A DNA stretch of 48,349 nucleotides from assembly GCA_905182615.1 (NCBI GenBank), contig CAJJCG010000036.1, positions 1 through 48,349 of the forward strand. Reading direction: 5' to 3'. Within the stretch, counting starts at the first letter, position 1; each line of letters starts with the position of its first letter. Under the pieces are notes generated by a model. It was given only the letters and a program-made list of their open reading frames with translations, did not search any database and was not told the origin of the DNA. The translations under genes were made by a program, and so were the position numbers. Source of the stretch: Alphaproteobacteria bacterium UBA2964. Its GTDB lineage: Bacteria; Pseudomonadota; Alphaproteobacteria; MPNO01; UBA2964. Of the stretch, positions 1-9,951 are shown in pieces.

Positions 1-8
1 GGCGCCAT
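1..8 (-). CDS. Possible start of a CDS leaving the left edge
   Basis: On the minus strand an ATG at 8-6 is followed by GCG and runs off the window. It is preceded by AAGGAG (complement of 15-20) with a 6-nt spacer, a near-ideal Shine-Dalgarno arrangement. Only two codons are visible, so the product is unknown. The gene would be divergent from the SnoaL-like gene at 144. The evidence is the ribosome-binding site and start alone. Confidence 0.4.
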
Positions 9-143
9 GTCTAACTCCTTATTCTCAGGTCGCGGATTTTGCGTGGATGGGTGCATAAGGTCAAGAAGGCTACGGGTAGATAACGTGATTTTCTCGACGA
101 AAAGGACATAAAGTCTGGAACATGGGACAATTTTTAGGGGAAG

Positions 144-578
144 ATGATGACGAGTGAATTGGAAAGCCGACACACGCTCGAAAAACTGGTGGTCGAGTTT
201 ACTGAGGCGTTCAATCGCGAAGATATTGACGAGGTGATGTCCTATTTCGCTGACGATGCCATTTATGACGAATTCAACGACATTCGGCATGACGGGTCGG
301 CAGCGATACGCAAGGCATTTGAACCACAATTCGCAGGGGCATACGGGACCTTGCGGTTTCATACCGAAGATATGTTTCTCGATGTTGACGCCGGCAAAGC
401 GATGATCCGCTGGGTGTTAACTCTCGAAGAAGAGAACAGGGCGGGTGCCTATCGTGGACTCGACTTGCTTCATTTCCAGGATGGAAAGCTGGTTGAAAAA
501 CACACCTACTGCAAAGCCAAAATCCCGTTTATTCGAAAAAAGGCGGAGATGACAGAAGAAGGAACTTGGCCGGTCTAA
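144..578 (+). CDS. SnoaL/NTF2-like small protein
   Basis: A 144-residue cytosolic protein with the usual length and pattern of the SnoaL-like/NTF2 superfamily: an N-terminal helix (LEKLVVEFTEAFNREDID), a YFADDAIYDEF strand, and a C-terminal strand ending in FQDGKLVEKHTYC. These folds are either small enzymes (isomerases, cyclases, hydrolases) or non-catalytic binding proteins, so no reaction can be assigned. An AGGGGAAG ribosome-binding site precedes a double ATG at 144 and 147; the second gives better spacing. Its TAA overlaps the TAG of the convergent HyuA-HyuB gene in a shared CTAA. A second SnoaL-like domain occurs in the fusion protein at 5104-6288. Confidence 0.8.
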   Translation: MMTSELESRHTLEKLVVEFTEAFNREDIDEVMSYFADDAIYDEFNDIRHDGSAAIRKAFEPQFAGAYGTLRFHTEDMFLDVDAGKAMIRWVLTLEEENRAGAYRGLDLLHFQDGKLVEKHTYCKAKIPFIRKKAEMTEEGTWPV

Positions 579-3500
579 GCCTTGCCGTAGCCGCCGCCAC
601 CGGGTGTTTCAATCACCATGATGTCGTTTGCTTCAACTTCCGTTGAGTCAGTGCCGCGCAACTCAACAGTCGAACCATCGGTGCGAAGCACGTAGTTATG
701 ACCGATCTTGCCAGGGTCGCCACCAGCCATCCCATAGGGCGGGATTTCGCGATGACCGGACAGGATGGATGCGGTCATGCCTTCGAGGAATTTGACCTTA
801 CGGATCACCCCGTCACCACCACGATATTGGCCTGCACCACCTGATCCACGGCGCAGTGAGAAACTTTCCAGCAAAACCGGGAACCGCCATTCCAGAATTT
901 CCGGATCGGTCAGGCGGGTATTGGTCATATTGGTGTGGACACCATCGGCACCTTGATAGTCGGGCCCGGCACCGCCACCACCACAAATCGTTTCGTAATA
1001 TTGGTGATTGTCATTGCCGAAGGTGAAGTTATTCATCGTGCCCTGCGCGGCGCCCATGATACCAAGCGCGCCAAATAAAGCGTCAGTAATGGCCTGCGAT
1101 GTCTCGACATTGCCGGCAACCACGGCTGCTGGATAAACCGGGTTCAGCATGCAACCTTCTGGGATCACGATATCCAGCGGTTTAAGACAGCCCGCGTTTA
1201 GCGGAATATCGTCATCCACTAACGTACGGAAGACATAGAGAGTCGCCGCGATACAGATTGCGGACGGGGCATTGAAGTTATTGTTTTGCTGTTCGGATGT
1301 GCCAGTGAAATCGAGTTTGGCGGTGCGCGCCGCCTTATCAACTGTAATGGCAACTTTGATTTTAGCGCCAATATCCATTTCATATTCGAATGCGCTGTCA
1401 TGCAGCGTATCGATTACCCGCCGGACAGTTTCCTCGGCATTATCCTGGACGTGCTGCATATAGGCGGTGACAACATCGAGCCCGAAATGCTCAACCATGT
1501 TGTGCAGTTCCTGCACGCCTTTTTCATTGGCGGCAATCTGCGCTTTCAAATCGCCGAGATTGTGATGGAAATTCCGGGTCGGATATTTGTTGCTCGTGAA
1601 GATGGCTTCGACTTCGGCCTCAAGTATTGTGCCTCCGGCAACCAGCTGGACATCGTCGAGTAACACACCTTCTTCATCGATATGTTTTGAATAGGGGGGC
1701 ACCGAACCTGGCGTGATGCCGCCGATTTCAGCATGATGGCCGCGCGAGGCAACATAGAACAGAACGCCATCGACGCCCTCTTCAAATACCGGCGTGATAA
1801 CCGTGACATCGGGCAGATGCGTGCCGCCATTATAAGGCGTATTGAGCATATAAACGTCACCGGGCTTCATCGTGCCTTCGCGTTGGCGGGCAACGGTCTT
1901 CACGCTCTCGCTCATAGAGCCAAGATGCACTGGGATATGCGGGGCGTTGGCGACCAGATCGCCTGATGTGTCGAAAATCGCACAGGAGAAATCAAGGCGT
2001 TCCTTGATGTTCACCGAGTAGGACGTGTTTTGCAGGACACCGCCCATCTGTTCTGCAATCGACATAAATAGATTATTGAAGACCTCGAGCATAACGGGGT
2101 CGGCCTGGGTACCGATGGCGACCCGTTTAGGCAAAGCGACAACCCGTGTGATGACGACATGATTATGCTTGGTAACCTCGGCTTGCCAGCCGGGTTCAAC
2201 GACGGTGGTGGCGTTGGCTTCCTTGAGAATGGCCGGACCATCAACCTTGCAGCCCGGTACAAGTGCTTCGCGATCATAAACCGGTGTATCGTGGGTTTCG
2301 TTCGCAGAATACATCGAGACACTCGCCAGCGGGTCAGGCGCGACGGCATGCTCGTCAACAGGCAGGACCGCGTCCTCCAGGACCTCACCTTCGCCAATGA
2401 CTTCGAGGGAAAGCGCTTCGACAATGTGTCCTTTTTCAGGAGAGATAAAACCGAATTGCTGGCGATGGGCCTCTTCAAACCGCTCGATGATTTCATCACG
2501 GCTGCCGAAATCGATGACTAGGGCTGTGTCGGTCCCTTCATAGCGCAAATGCGCCTTGGAGATGATCGAGGTGCGGGAGGTGTCGACGCCCTGGCGTTCC
2601 ATCTCGGCACGGCCATCTTCTTCCATCTCTTGAAGGGCGTTGTGGAGTGTTTCGATTAGCGCGCCATCCATCTTGGCCTCGACGGCGCGTTCGCGCATGA
2701 CTCTTTGGTCGGCAAGCCCCATGCCATAGGCGGATAAGACGCCCGCAAACGGATGCACGAAAACCCGTTTCATGCCGAGCGAGTCGGCAACCAGACAGGC
2801 ATGCTGTCCACCGGCGCCGCCGAAGCAGTTCAGGGTATATTCGGTGACGTCATACCCGCGCTGGACGGATATCTGTTTGATGGCGTTGGCCATATTCTCG
2901 ACGGCGATTTTGAGAAAGCCGTCAGCGACTTCAACAGGACTACGTTTGTCCCCAGTTGATTTCTCTATCTCCGCTGACATGTCGGCAAATTTCTGGAAGA
3001 CAACTTCAGAATCCATTGGTTGATCGCCATCGGGACCGAATACCTGTGGGAAGAAGTCTGGATTGATTTTGCCGACCATCACATTGGCGTCGGTAACGCT
3101 TAGCGGTCCACCCCGGCGATAACAGGCCGGGCCGGGATTGGCGCCAGCGGAGTCCGGGCCAACGCGATAGCGCGAGCCATCAAAATGCAGGATCGAACCA
3201 CCACCCGCGGCAACAGTGTGAATATGCATCATCGGCGCGCGCATGCGGACACCAGCGACCAGCGTCTCAAACGCGCGCTCGTATTCCCCGTTATAATGCG
3301 CCACGTCGGTCGACGTGCCACCCATATCGAAACCAATCAGCTTGGTATAGCCGGCCATGGCTGCGGTCCGGGCTGCCCCAACAATGCCACCGGCGGGACC
3401 CGATAAGATCGAGTCTTTGCCCTGGAAGAACCGTGCATCCGTGAGGCCACCATTAGATTGCATAAACATGAGCCGGACATTGCCGAGGGAAGAGGCGACT

Positions 3501-4207
3501 TGATCGACATAGCGTCTAAGAATTGGGGAGACATAGGCGTCTACGACGGTGGTATCGCCGCGACCAACCAGCTTCATAAGCGGGCTGACCTCGTGGCTGA
3601 CAGAAACCTGGGTAAACCCAACATCGCGGGCGATTTCTGCCACGGTTTTTTCGTGATCGTGATAGCGATAGCCATGCATGAAGCAGATCGCGACCGATCG
3701 AATGCCATCATCGTATCCAGCCTGCAAGGCAAGACGGGCGCCTTCGATGTCAACGGGCTCGAGTTCTTCACCCCGAGCATTGTAGCGTTCTTTAACCTCG
3801 GCAACTTGTTCATAGAGGAGTTCTGGGAGCTCGATTTTTCGGGCAAAGATTTTCGGGCGGTTTTGATATCCAATTCGTAATTGATCAGCGAAGCCTTCCG
3901 TGATGACGAGCAGGGTACGGTCGCCCTTGCGCTCCAGCAGTGCATTGGTTGCGACAGTTGTTCCCATTTTTACGGCATCGATTAAATCATCGGGAACGGG
4001 AGTGTCTTGGTCGATTCCGAGTTGGTCGCGAATGCCCTGAATGGCTGCATCTTTATAACGCTCAGGGTTTTCTGACAGGAGCTTATAGGCATGCAGCGAA
4101 CCGTCCGGACGACGAGCTACGATGTCGGTGAACGTACCGCCACGATCTACCCAAAATTGCCACTTACCTTCAGAAGTACCTGATTTTGTGTCTTTATTTT
4201 CTTCCAC
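575..4207 (-). CDS. Fused HyuA-HyuB hydantoinase/5-oxoprolinase family protein
   Basis: A 1210-residue ATP-dependent ring-opening amidohydrolase of the 5-oxoprolinase/N-methylhydantoinase family. Residues about 15-690 are HyuA-like: the actin-fold phosphate motif [10 protein letters not shown] near 22, [14 protein letters not shown] near 85, SGPAGG near 270, [10 protein letters not shown] near 295 and a GGGS loop near 336. Residues about 700-1205 are HyuB-like: an N-terminal helix with [21 protein letters not shown] and a terminal GGGGYG. The length matches one-chain oxoprolinases, with both halves intact. The family hydrolyses cyclic amides (5-oxoproline, hydantoins) or carboxylates ketones with ATP; the substrate here is unknown. 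The upstream region carries a repeated 11-bp element. A separate two-gene version lies at 23235-27304. Confidence 0.92.
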   Translation of the reverse strand: MEENKDTKSGTSEGKWQFWVDRGGTFTDIVARRPDGSLHAYKLLSENPERYKDAAIQGIRDQLGIDQDTPVPDDLIDAVKMGTTVATNALLERKGDRTLLVITEGFADQLRIGYQNRPKIFARKIELPELLYEQVAEVKERYNARGEELEPVDIEGARLALQAGYDDGIRSVAICFMHGYRYHDHEKTVAEIARDVGFTQVSVSHEVSPLMKLVGRGDTTVVDAYVSPILRRYVDQVASSLGNVRLMFMQSNGGLTDARFFQGKDSILSGPAGGIVGAARTAAMAGYTKLIGFDMGGTSTDVAHYNGEYERAFETLVAGVRMRAPMMHIHTVAAGGGSILHFDGSRYRVGPDSAGANPGPACYRRGGPLSVTDANVMVGKINPDFFPQVFGPDGDQPMDSEVVFQKFADMSAEIEKSTGDKRSPVEVADGFLKIAVENMANAIKQISVQRGYDVTEYTLNCFGGAGGQHACLVADSLGMKRVFVHPFAGVLSAYGMGLADQRVMRERAVEAKMDGALIETLHNALQEMEEDGRAEMERQGVDTSRTSIISKAHLRYEGTDTALVIDFGSRDEIIERFEEAHRQQFGFISPEKGHIVEALSLEVIGEGEVLEDAVLPVDEHAVAPDPLASVSMYSANETHDTPVYDREALVPGCKVDGPAILKEANATTVVEPGWQAEVTKHNHVVITRVVALPKRVAIGTQADPVMLEVFNNLFMSIAEQMGGVLQNTSYSVNIKERLDFSCAIFDTSGDLVANAPHIPVHLGSMSESVKTVARQREGTMKPGDVYMLNTPYNGGTHLPDVTVITPVFEEGVDGVLFYVASRGHHAEIGGITPGSVPPYSKHIDEEGVLLDDVQLVAGGTILEAEVEAIFTSNKYPTRNFHHNLGDLKAQIAANEKGVQELHNMVEHFGLDVVTAYMQHVQDNAEETVRRVIDTLHDSAFEYEMDIGAKIKVAITVDKAARTAKLDFTGTSEQQNNNFNAPSAICIAATLYVFRTLVDDDIPLNAGCLKPLDIVIPEGCMLNPVYPAAVVAGNVETSQAITDALFGALGIMGAAQGTMNNFTFGNDNHQYYETICGGGGAGPDYQGADGVHTNMTNTRLTDPEILEWRFPVLLESFSLRRGSGGAGQYRGGDGVIRKVKFLEGMTASILSGHREIPPYGMAGGDPGKIGHNYVLRTDGSTVELRGTDSTEVEANDIMVIETPGGGGYGKA

Positions 4208-4221
4208 GTTTTACTACACCC

Positions 4222-4295
4222 TTGATACACCAAAATGGTGTTCTCAACTATCTCAGTCAGTTAGTCGCACCACATAATACACTTTTGATACACCA
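4222..4295 (-). promoter_or_regulatory. Putative promoter and repeated operator upstream of the HyuA-HyuB fusion
   Basis: The 11-mer TTGATACACCA occurs twice, at 4222-4232 and 4285-4295, 63 bp apart. The first copy is extended into an inverted repeat, ACACCA-AAA-TGGTGT (4227-4241). On the minus strand a TATTAT (complement of 4274-4279) could be a -10 box. The upstream 11-mer would then sit between -35 and -10, a common repressor position. The repeats are seen directly; the promoter and operator roles are inferred. No dedicated regulator gene lies nearby. Confidence 0.4.
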
Positions 4296-4699
4296 TTCAC
4301 CCCACACTCACATCCCAAAAATATGTGCGAAATAACAACCGCCGCCCGCCGCCCTCTGCTGGATGTACGTCACCCAAATTTATTTCGTAATGCGGTCAAA
4401 ATACTCTCGCAAGCGTTATAAATAGAAGGAAAATTCAAATTTCCCAGACAAGACGATGAGTGTCCCTAAATGACTATACGGATGTGGATAGGACTGCACC
4501 AAAGTTGGACAGGGGTCCCTAAACATTACCAGCAGGGCGAGGAAGCATTGCCCTCACACGGATATGACCATCATCCAATCAGTTTGATGTCGTTACTGCA
4601 GTTTAATTAGATTGTCTGCCATCAGCGGCTATAAAACAAATTAGCGAGATTGGATAAGGGAGGACTTCTGGTTCATCGTAGTGCCCGAAGGGAACGAAG
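4296..4699. other. Non-coding interval upstream of the IS3 relic
   Basis: About 400 bp without a credible gene; short ORFs lack ribosome-binding sites and family resemblance. Around 4490-4513 the sequence GCACCAAAGTTGGACAGGGG resembles the terminal sequences of IS3-type elements and may mark the left end of the transposase relic that follows. No matching right terminal repeat was found. Otherwise nothing recognisable is seen. Confidence 0.35.
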
Positions 4700-4984
4700 A
4701 TGAGACAGAAACCGCAGACACGACAGACGGGTGTCGCCAAGGCGAACAAAAACATTCGCCGGACTACCCGCAAGCAGTATTAAGCAGAAGAAAAGATCCT
4801 CATCCTACTGGAGAACTACTTCTTCCTGGCAGATCTGGATGCATAGATCGAGGCGTTCGTTGATCACTGCAACCATCAACGCTACCACGAGAGTATCAAT
4901 AATTTAACACCCGCAGATGTCTACTTCGGACGTGGCCAAGCAATTTTAAAACAACGGGAAAGGATCAAACTAAAAATCAAGGAG
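4700..4984 (+). pseudogene. IS3-family transposase relic (OrfA start joined to OrfB end)
   Basis: Translation in the frame of the ATG at 4700 gives an OrfA-like N-terminus (TTRKQY, stop, AEEKI). It runs after about 33 codons into the C-terminal end of an IS3 OrfB integrase: HCNHQRYHESINNLTPADVY followed by FGRGQ and a RERIK tail. Everything between, including most of the helix-turn-helix of OrfA and the DDE catalytic core of OrfB, is missing. Two in-frame stops (TAA 4781-4783, TAG 4844-4846) interrupt it. This is a decayed, non-functional element that has undergone an internal deletion. The frame stays open to 5107, but resemblance ends near 4984. Confidence 0.82.
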
Positions 4985-5103
4985 TCCGGTCAACTCACAA
5001 ACCTACCGGGCGTTAAAAAAGACAGTGGAGACCGAAGATCAACCCCCGTTTCAGGATATGACTTTTCACCGCAAAGTTTGAAGCGTTGCGTTGTTCGGTT
5101 GAC

Positions 5104-6288
5104 TTAAATCGGTTTGCCGTCGCTGGTGGCCCAGGCATCTTGCATGAAGATGTTGGAGGGGTTGGTTTCGTCTAAGACTTTGCGCGCGGCTTCCGGACCG
5201 GCAATAGGTAGGTTGCCAGCATTGAGGACGCCGATCTGTTTGAGGGCCGAGCCCTGATCCCAGTAGAGATGTTCGTGGCACACCTTGTCGCCGCGGAACT
5301 TCACGATAATGACGGTAGCGATTTCGACTGTTTTGCCGGTTGGCTCAATGCCTGGGAAATAGCGGTCGATCACGGTGTCATGGGTGAATTTGGTGTAGGT
5401 TTCCAATACTACGCGGTCGGGGCCATGGGTGAAGGATATCCGCGTGCGGTCGCGTCCACCTGAGTTCTGATCAACAAAATGATATTTGTAGAACCGTTTG
5501 AGCATGTCATGTCCGACACCGCCGGTGAGGGTCGGGGTGTGGTTGACATAGGGTTCGTCGATCATGGTCGCCATGGTGGCATCGACATCACGGGTGGTGA
5601 ACTCGTGATAGACATGCTCGGCGAATAACGCGGCGTAATCGTAATAGGGGCCAACGACACGGCGGAGCATTTCCAGCGTGCGGGAATGAGCCAGACTGTC
5701 AGCAAGCTTGTTGAAGCTTTGGCGCCCGTCGATGGAGAAACCCGGAACACCTTCTTCCCAGCCATAGATACGCGAGCCATCTTTGCGCGCGAAGGCGTCT
5801 TTTAAAGTAGCCACGAGCGCTTCGGCGTCGGGCGCGTCCTTAATGCCGTATTGCAGGACAAACGGGCAGGCAACTGTGCCAAGGATATTGTTTTCACCGG
5901 CAAGAGACATGACATCGAATGCGATGACAGCCCTGAATTTCGCATCCGTTGCAGCCTGTAACGCGAGCTTCCCGCCTTCGCCATGGGCAACCGCCGCGAT
6001 TTTTTCTTCGGTCGCGGGGAGGTTGCGCAGGATTTGTGCTGCCTCAACGATATCGGAGGCCGTCAGTCCATTAGGCACCGCGAGGACAGAATAGCCTTCT
6101 TGTCCAAACAGGTTAGCACGGGCTTCTATACCGGCATCGAGAGAACCACGGTCAGAGATTAACAACAGGCCTGGACCTGAACCACTGTGATGGACAGCAG
6201 TAAAAGCGCTGACTGATTGTCCACTGAGGTTGATGGTTACAGAGCTTCCTACGGGAGCCAGAACCCGTTCGCGTGTTTCCTCTGCCAT
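5104..6288 (-). CDS. Dienelactone-hydrolase-like/SnoaL fusion protein, hydrolase site degenerate
   Basis: 394 residues. The start at 6288 is chosen because AAGGAAT precedes it and the longer frame would overlap alanine dehydrogenase. Residues about 30-200 follow the dienelactone-hydrolase fold, but the nucleophile elbow reads HGEGG, with Glu104 where the family has Cys (GYCFGG) or Ser. The usual GHGF histidine loop reads EEGVPGF (179-184). The KD acid turn is retained. Residues about 215-350 are SnoaL-like (EHVYHEFTTRDVDATMATM). The C-terminal domain may therefore be the active one, with the hydrolase domain as scaffold or binder. It lies 19 nt downstream of ald in the same direction. The product resembles the ester-cyclase/SnoaL group; the reaction is unknown. 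Confidence 0.75.
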   Translation of the reverse strand: MAEETRERVLAPVGSSVTINLSGQSVSAFTAVHHSGSGPGLLLISDRGSLDAGIEARANLFGQEGYSVLAVPNGLTASDIVEAAQILRNLPATEEKIAAVAHGEGGKLALQAATDAKFRAVIAFDVMSLAGENNILGTVACPFVLQYGIKDAPDAEALVATLKDAFARKDGSRIYGWEEGVPGFSIDGRQSFNKLADSLAHSRTLEMLRRVVGPYYDYAALFAEHVYHEFTTRDVDATMATMIDEPYVNHTPTLTGGVGHDMLKRFYKYHFVDQNSGGRDRTRISFTHGPDRVVLETYTKFTHDTVIDRYFPGIEPTGKTVEIATVIIVKFRGDKVCHEHLYWDQGSALKQIGVLNAGNLPIAGPEAARKVLDETNPSNIFMQDAWATSDGKPI

Positions 6289-6307
6289 CCTGTATTCCTT
6301 GCTATTG

Positions 6308-7423
6308 TTAGCCGATGACGGCTTCAGTTTCTGTATAATTGCGTGCCTGCGCGTCAGCAACGGCCTGATACGTAACCTTGCCTTGATAGACATTTAGACC
6401 CGCTCGCAGGTGTGCGTCGGCCTTCATAGCATCATTTGCACCCTGTTCGGCGAGAGCAACGATATAGGGCAGGGTAGCATTGTTGAGTGCGAAAGTTGAT
6501 GTCCGCGCGACGGCGCCTGGCATATTGGTCACGCAATAATGTACGACACCCTCATCTATATAATACGGATCTGAATGGCTGGTCGGTTTGCTGGTTTCGA
6601 TACAGCCACCTTGATCAATTGCGACATCAACGATTACCGATCCGCGCTTCATCTTCTTGACCATATCGCGGCTGACGAGTTTGGGGGCAGCGGCGCCTGG
6701 TACCAAAACGGCGCCAATGACGAGGTCAGCCTCGAGCACGGCTTCTTCAATACTATGTACCGTCGAATACAGCGTGGTGATAAGACTGTTAAACTGGAAG
6801 TCGAGTTCCGCCATTCGACGTTGCGACATGTCGATAATGGTGACACTTGCGCCCATGCCATTGGCGATAAAGGCGGCATTTGTGCCAACGACACCACCGC
6901 CGATAACAACGACTTTTCCCTGGGGAACGCCGGGCACGCCGCCAAGCAGCACTCCACGGCCACCGCGTTCAATCTCAAGACCTGAAGCACCAGCCTGAAC
7001 CGACATACGCCCTGCAACTTCACTCATCGGTGCGAGTAGGGGGAGCCCGCCACGGTCATCGGTGACTGTTTCATAGGCGATGGCAATGGCGCCACTATCC
7101 AGCAATCCCTGTGTCTGAGTTTCATCGGGGGCTAGGTGGAGGTAGGTAAACAGAACCTGGCCTTCACGCAGCATTGCAATCTCGGCCGCCTGAGGTTCCT
7201 TAACTTTGACGATCATGTCGGCATCCGCGAACACACTGGCCACATCGGGGGCAATTGTCGCACCCACCGCGATGTAATCTGGATCATCGATGCCGATAGC
7301 GCCTCCAGCATTGGTTTCTATGACAACTTCATGTCCTCGGCGGGTTAGCTCGAATACGCCGGGAGGCGTCATCCCAACTCGGTATTCATGATTTTTAACT
7401 TCTTTGGGGACACCGATCCGCAT
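6308..7423 (-). CDS. ald: Alanine dehydrogenase
   Basis: 371 residues, the family's standard length. It catalyses NAD-dependent reversible oxidative deamination of L-alanine to pyruvate and ammonia in the cytosol. Visible features are the N-terminal [17 protein letters not shown], catalytic Lys75 in KVKEP, catalytic His96 in YLHLAPD, the nucleotide-binding [10 protein letters not shown], and [12 protein letters not shown] with the proton-relay aspartate. The start at 7423 is preceded by AGGAGC; an in-frame upstream ATG gives an unlikely hydrophobic leader. It heads a two-gene operon with the hydrolase/SnoaL fusion. It is divergent from the MDR oxidoreductase across 68 bp. It may recycle amino groups released by the nearby amidases. 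Confidence 0.95.
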   Translation of the reverse strand: MRIGVPKEVKNHEYRVGMTPPGVFELTRRGHEVVIETNAGGAIGIDDPDYIAVGATIAPDVASVFADADMIVKVKEPQAAEIAMLREGQVLFTYLHLAPDETQTQGLLDSGAIAIAYETVTDDRGGLPLLAPMSEVAGRMSVQAGASGLEIERGGRGVLLGGVPGVPQGKVVVIGGGVVGTNAAFIANGMGASVTIIDMSQRRMAELDFQFNSLITTLYSTVHSIEEAVLEADLVIGAVLVPGAAAPKLVSRDMVKKMKRGSVIVDVAIDQGGCIETSKPTSHSDPYYIDEGVVHYCVTNMPGAVARTSTFALNNATLPYIVALAEQGANDAMKADAHLRAGLNVYQGKVTYQAVADAQARNYTETEAVIG

Positions 7424-7491
7424 TACTTGCTCCTGTTGATGAGACCCAATAATAATGAGTGACAGGAAAAAGAAAACCAAGGAAGTCACTT

Positions 7492-8481
7492 ATGCGCGCG
7501 TTGATGCTGGAAAAGATCGGACAGCCCGAAGATTTAGTCTTGGGGGATTACCCCTCGCCGGAACCCGGGCCCGGCGAAGTGCTGGTTGATGTCCACGCCG
7601 CGGCTGTTAATTTTCCCGATCTGCTGACCATTGAAGGCAAGTATCAGTTTCGTCCTGAACTCCCTTTCGTCCCGGGCAAAGAAGGGGCGGGAATAGTTGC
7701 CGCCGTCGGCCAAGGCGTAACGCGCGTTAAACCGGGAGACCGGGTCATGATCCAGGTCGAATATGGCTCCTTTGCGGAGCAGGCGATTGCGCCTGAACAT
7801 GAATGTTATTTAGTGCCGGATGCCATTCCCTTTGATCAAGCGGCATCTATTGGCATTGCCTTTCAAACTTCTCATCTCGCGCTTATCGATCGCGCGGGAA
7901 TTCAAGCAGGCGAAACGGTGTTAGTTACCGGTGCCAGTGGCAGCGTCGGAATCGCGGCGATGCAACTCGCAAAGCAGTATGGCTGCACGGTTATTGCCGG
8001 GCTGACCACACCCTCCAAGGAAGCGGTCGTGCGTGAAAATGGTGCAGATCATGTCATCGACCTGTCGGTTGCTGACCTGAAAAACAGTATCCGTGACCAG
8101 GTTTATGCCCTGACGAATGGCCAAGGCGTGGATGTCGTCATCGAAGTGGTTGGTGGCGATGTTTTTAGTGGCTGTCTAAGGTCTATCAAATTTCGCGGAC
8201 GGATGATTGTTGTTGGGTTCACCAGTGGTGTTATCGCTGACATGAAGACCAATTACGTGTTGCTGAAGAACATCTCTGTCATCGGTGTTGATAGAGGGCA
8301 ATATCGTGATAATGAAGTCGACTGGATGCATCGAGTGCAGGATGAAATCTTTCAGTCTTGCGTTGACGGTAAGATCGGCATGCCGGTTCAGGCATCATTC
8401 CAGATGGAAAACTTTATAGGGGCCTTTGATTTGATCCGGGAACGCAAAATCCAAGGTAAGGTGGTCCTCGCAATTCGATAA
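7492..8481 (+). CDS. Zinc-independent MDR oxidoreductase (quinone oxidoreductase type)
   Basis: 329 residues of the medium-chain dehydrogenase/reductase superfamily, NADPH:quinone oxidoreductase branch. The GroES-like domain (VHAAAVNFPDLLTIEG, PFVPGKEGAG) lacks the zinc cysteines. The Rossmann motif is VTGASGSVGIAAMQLAK near residue 143, and the protein ends in GKVVLAI. Family members reduce quinones or enoyl/enone double bonds with NADPH. The start at 7492 has AAGGAAG upstream; the longer frame (7459) is less likely. An alpha/beta hydrolase follows after 13 nt, so the two are probably co-transcribed. Confidence 0.9.
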   Translation: MRALMLEKIGQPEDLVLGDYPSPEPGPGEVLVDVHAAAVNFPDLLTIEGKYQFRPELPFVPGKEGAGIVAAVGQGVTRVKPGDRVMIQVEYGSFAEQAIAPEHECYLVPDAIPFDQAASIGIAFQTSHLALIDRAGIQAGETVLVTGASGSVGIAAMQLAKQYGCTVIAGLTTPSKEAVVRENGADHVIDLSVADLKNSIRDQVYALTNGQGVDVVIEVVGGDVFSGCLRSIKFRGRMIVVGFTSGVIADMKTNYVLLKNISVIGVDRGQYRDNEVDWMHRVQDEIFQSCVDGKIGMPVQASFQMENFIGAFDLIRERKIQGKVVLAIR

Positions 8482-8494
8482 TAAGGAAGAGCAT

Positions 8495-9334
8495 ATGGCT
8501 GAAACGGAATGGGAAACACTTCACGTCGAAGGCACGCCACGGATTTGTGTTGATGTCGCGGGCGAGGGGCCGTTGCTTGTATTTCTGCATGGTATTGGTG
8601 GCAACAAACTAACCTGGCACCTTCAGCTTCCGGAATTTTCCAAGCATTTCACGGCAGTGGCCTGGGATGCGCGCGGCTACGGCGGCTCTGACGATTACGA
8701 CGGTGATCTTGACTTTAGTGATTTCGCCCGAGACCTGGAACGCGTTTTAGATCATTTCGGAGCCAAGAAAGCCCATATCTGCGGGACCTCAATGGGAGGG
8801 CGTATAGCCCAGGATTTTATGGCGCTTTATCCCGAGCGCGTCGCAACATTGGTGCTCTGTGATACCTTTGCGGGGGACGATGAAAACGACGTCCGCGCTA
8901 GCCGGTCGCAGACGATTGAGGAGTTTGTTGAAACTCGTATTCGTCCGTTCCTCGACGGGGCTGACCCTGCTGAGGTTGCCCAAAAGCGCGGTGGCAGATT
9001 AATGGCGCCGGTTCATTCGGCAGATGCTAGCCGACGGGCTATTGAGGCGTCGTCACAATTGCATGTCGAAAGTTATATAAAAACCGTGCGCGCCTCGGCC
9101 GCTTTCTCACGGGTTGATAATCTAGAGAATATCGACGTGCCCACGCTTCTGCTATTTGGCGAGGAAGACCCACTAACACCACCAACTGTTGCGGCGTATA
9201 TGCTAGAGCATATTGCCGGAGCGGAACTTGTAATTATCGAGAAGGCCGGTCATATGCCCTATCTCGAGAGACCCGATGCGTTTAACCGCGCCGTATTATC
9301 GTTTTTACACGATCACCGAGATTTGGCGCGTTAG
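8495..9334 (+). CDS. Alpha/beta hydrolase (enol-lactonase/esterase-like)
   Basis: 279 residues, a compact alpha/beta hydrolase. It has an oxyanion HGIGG near 32, the nucleophile elbow GTSMGG with Ser99, an acid in FGEEDPLTPP, and the catalytic histidine in KAGHMPYLERP near the C-terminus, so the triad is complete. The sequence style is that of 3-oxoadipate enol-lactonase (PcaD) and meta-cleavage hydrolases, but substrate choice cannot be decided. AAGGAAGA precedes the ATG. It probably forms an operon with the upstream MDR protein. It converges with the VOC gene across only 4 bp. Confidence 0.88.
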   Translation: MAETEWETLHVEGTPRICVDVAGEGPLLVFLHGIGGNKLTWHLQLPEFSKHFTAVAWDARGYGGSDDYDGDLDFSDFARDLERVLDHFGAKKAHICGTSMGGRIAQDFMALYPERVATLVLCDTFAGDDENDVRASRSQTIEEFVETRIRPFLDGADPAEVAQKRGGRLMAPVHSADASRRAIEASSQLHVESYIKTVRASAAFSRVDNLENIDVPTLLLFGEEDPLTPPTVAAYMLEHIAGAELVIIEKAGHMPYLERPDAFNRAVLSFLHDHRDLAR

Positions 9335-9338
9335 CAGC

Positions 9339-9932
9339 TCACCACTTTTTCGACGGCAGCGGATTGTCGAGAGCGTCTTCCAGCGAGTTGACCCGATGGA
9401 ACTGACCTTCGGGACGGAGATGCCCGTCGTCATCGATTTGATCCATGCCACAATAAAGTTCGAACTCAAACCCGTCGGGGTCACAGAAATGTAGCCCCAT
9501 ATTACCGCCAGCACCTTTGCGGCCCTCAAAGACGACCGGGATGCCATTTTCTTTGAGGTAATCGCGGGTTTTGAAGAGAACTTCCGTGTTCTCGACTTCC
9601 AGGGCGAGGTGCTCAACTCTTAGAGCGTCACCGACATTGGCTCGGCTTTTGGCTTTGCTTGGTTTTAGGCCGATTGCATGATGGTCAGCGCCGCAACGGA
9701 AGAAGACCATACCGATGGCATTACGGTCTGTTTCCTCGAAGCCCATGACTTCACGCCAGAACTTCGCGGTTCGTTCAACATCGGTCACTTCATAGACCAT
9801 ATGGCCGAGCTTGTTCACCTTGATCGGGGATTCGCCGACATATTTTGTCGGGTGATTCTCCTGAGCGGATTGCGAAACCTTTTCGCGAAACTCCTGGTCT
9901 ATTGAGTTATCCATTGAGTTGTTATCCATCAT
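9339..9932 (-). CDS. VOC-family (glyoxalase/extradiol dioxygenase-like) protein
   Basis: 197 residues (196 if the second ATG at 9929 is used; AGGAGG lies 2 or 5 nt upstream of the two ATGs). A polar N-terminus of about 30 residues is followed by a vicinal-oxygen-chelate domain with paired beta-alpha-beta-beta-beta repeats: KLGHMVYEVTDVERTAKFW, RVEHLALEVE, and GLHFCDPDGFEFELYCG with the terminal metal-binding glutamate. The likely ligands are two His and one Glu. Such proteins include catechol-type dioxygenases, glyoxalases and fosfomycin-resistance-type enzymes. Association with a nitroreductase 19 nt upstream suggests a catabolic role. Confidence 0.85.
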   Translation of the reverse strand: MMDNNSMDNSIDQEFREKVSQSAQENHPTKYVGESPIKVNKLGHMVYEVTDVERTAKFWREVMGFEETDRNAIGMVFFRCGADHHAIGLKPSKAKSRANVGDALRVEHLALEVENTEVLFKTRDYLKENGIPVVFEGRKGAGGNMGLHFCDPDGFEFELYCGMDQIDDDGHLRPEGQFHRVNSLEDALDNPLPSKKW

Positions 9933-9951
9933 TCCCTCCTAAAGGTGAGTG

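Noticed and set aside
1272..1860. Several ORFs of 60-125 codons opposite or out of frame within the HyuA-HyuB fusion gene
   Set aside because: They lie wholly inside a well-supported gene, have no ribosome-binding sites or family resemblance, and are products of the reverse-frame codon pattern.
4681..4863. 60-codon plus-strand ORF in the IS relic
   Set aside because: It is out of frame with the recognisable transposase fragments; the frame starting at 4700 carries the OrfA and OrfB signatures.
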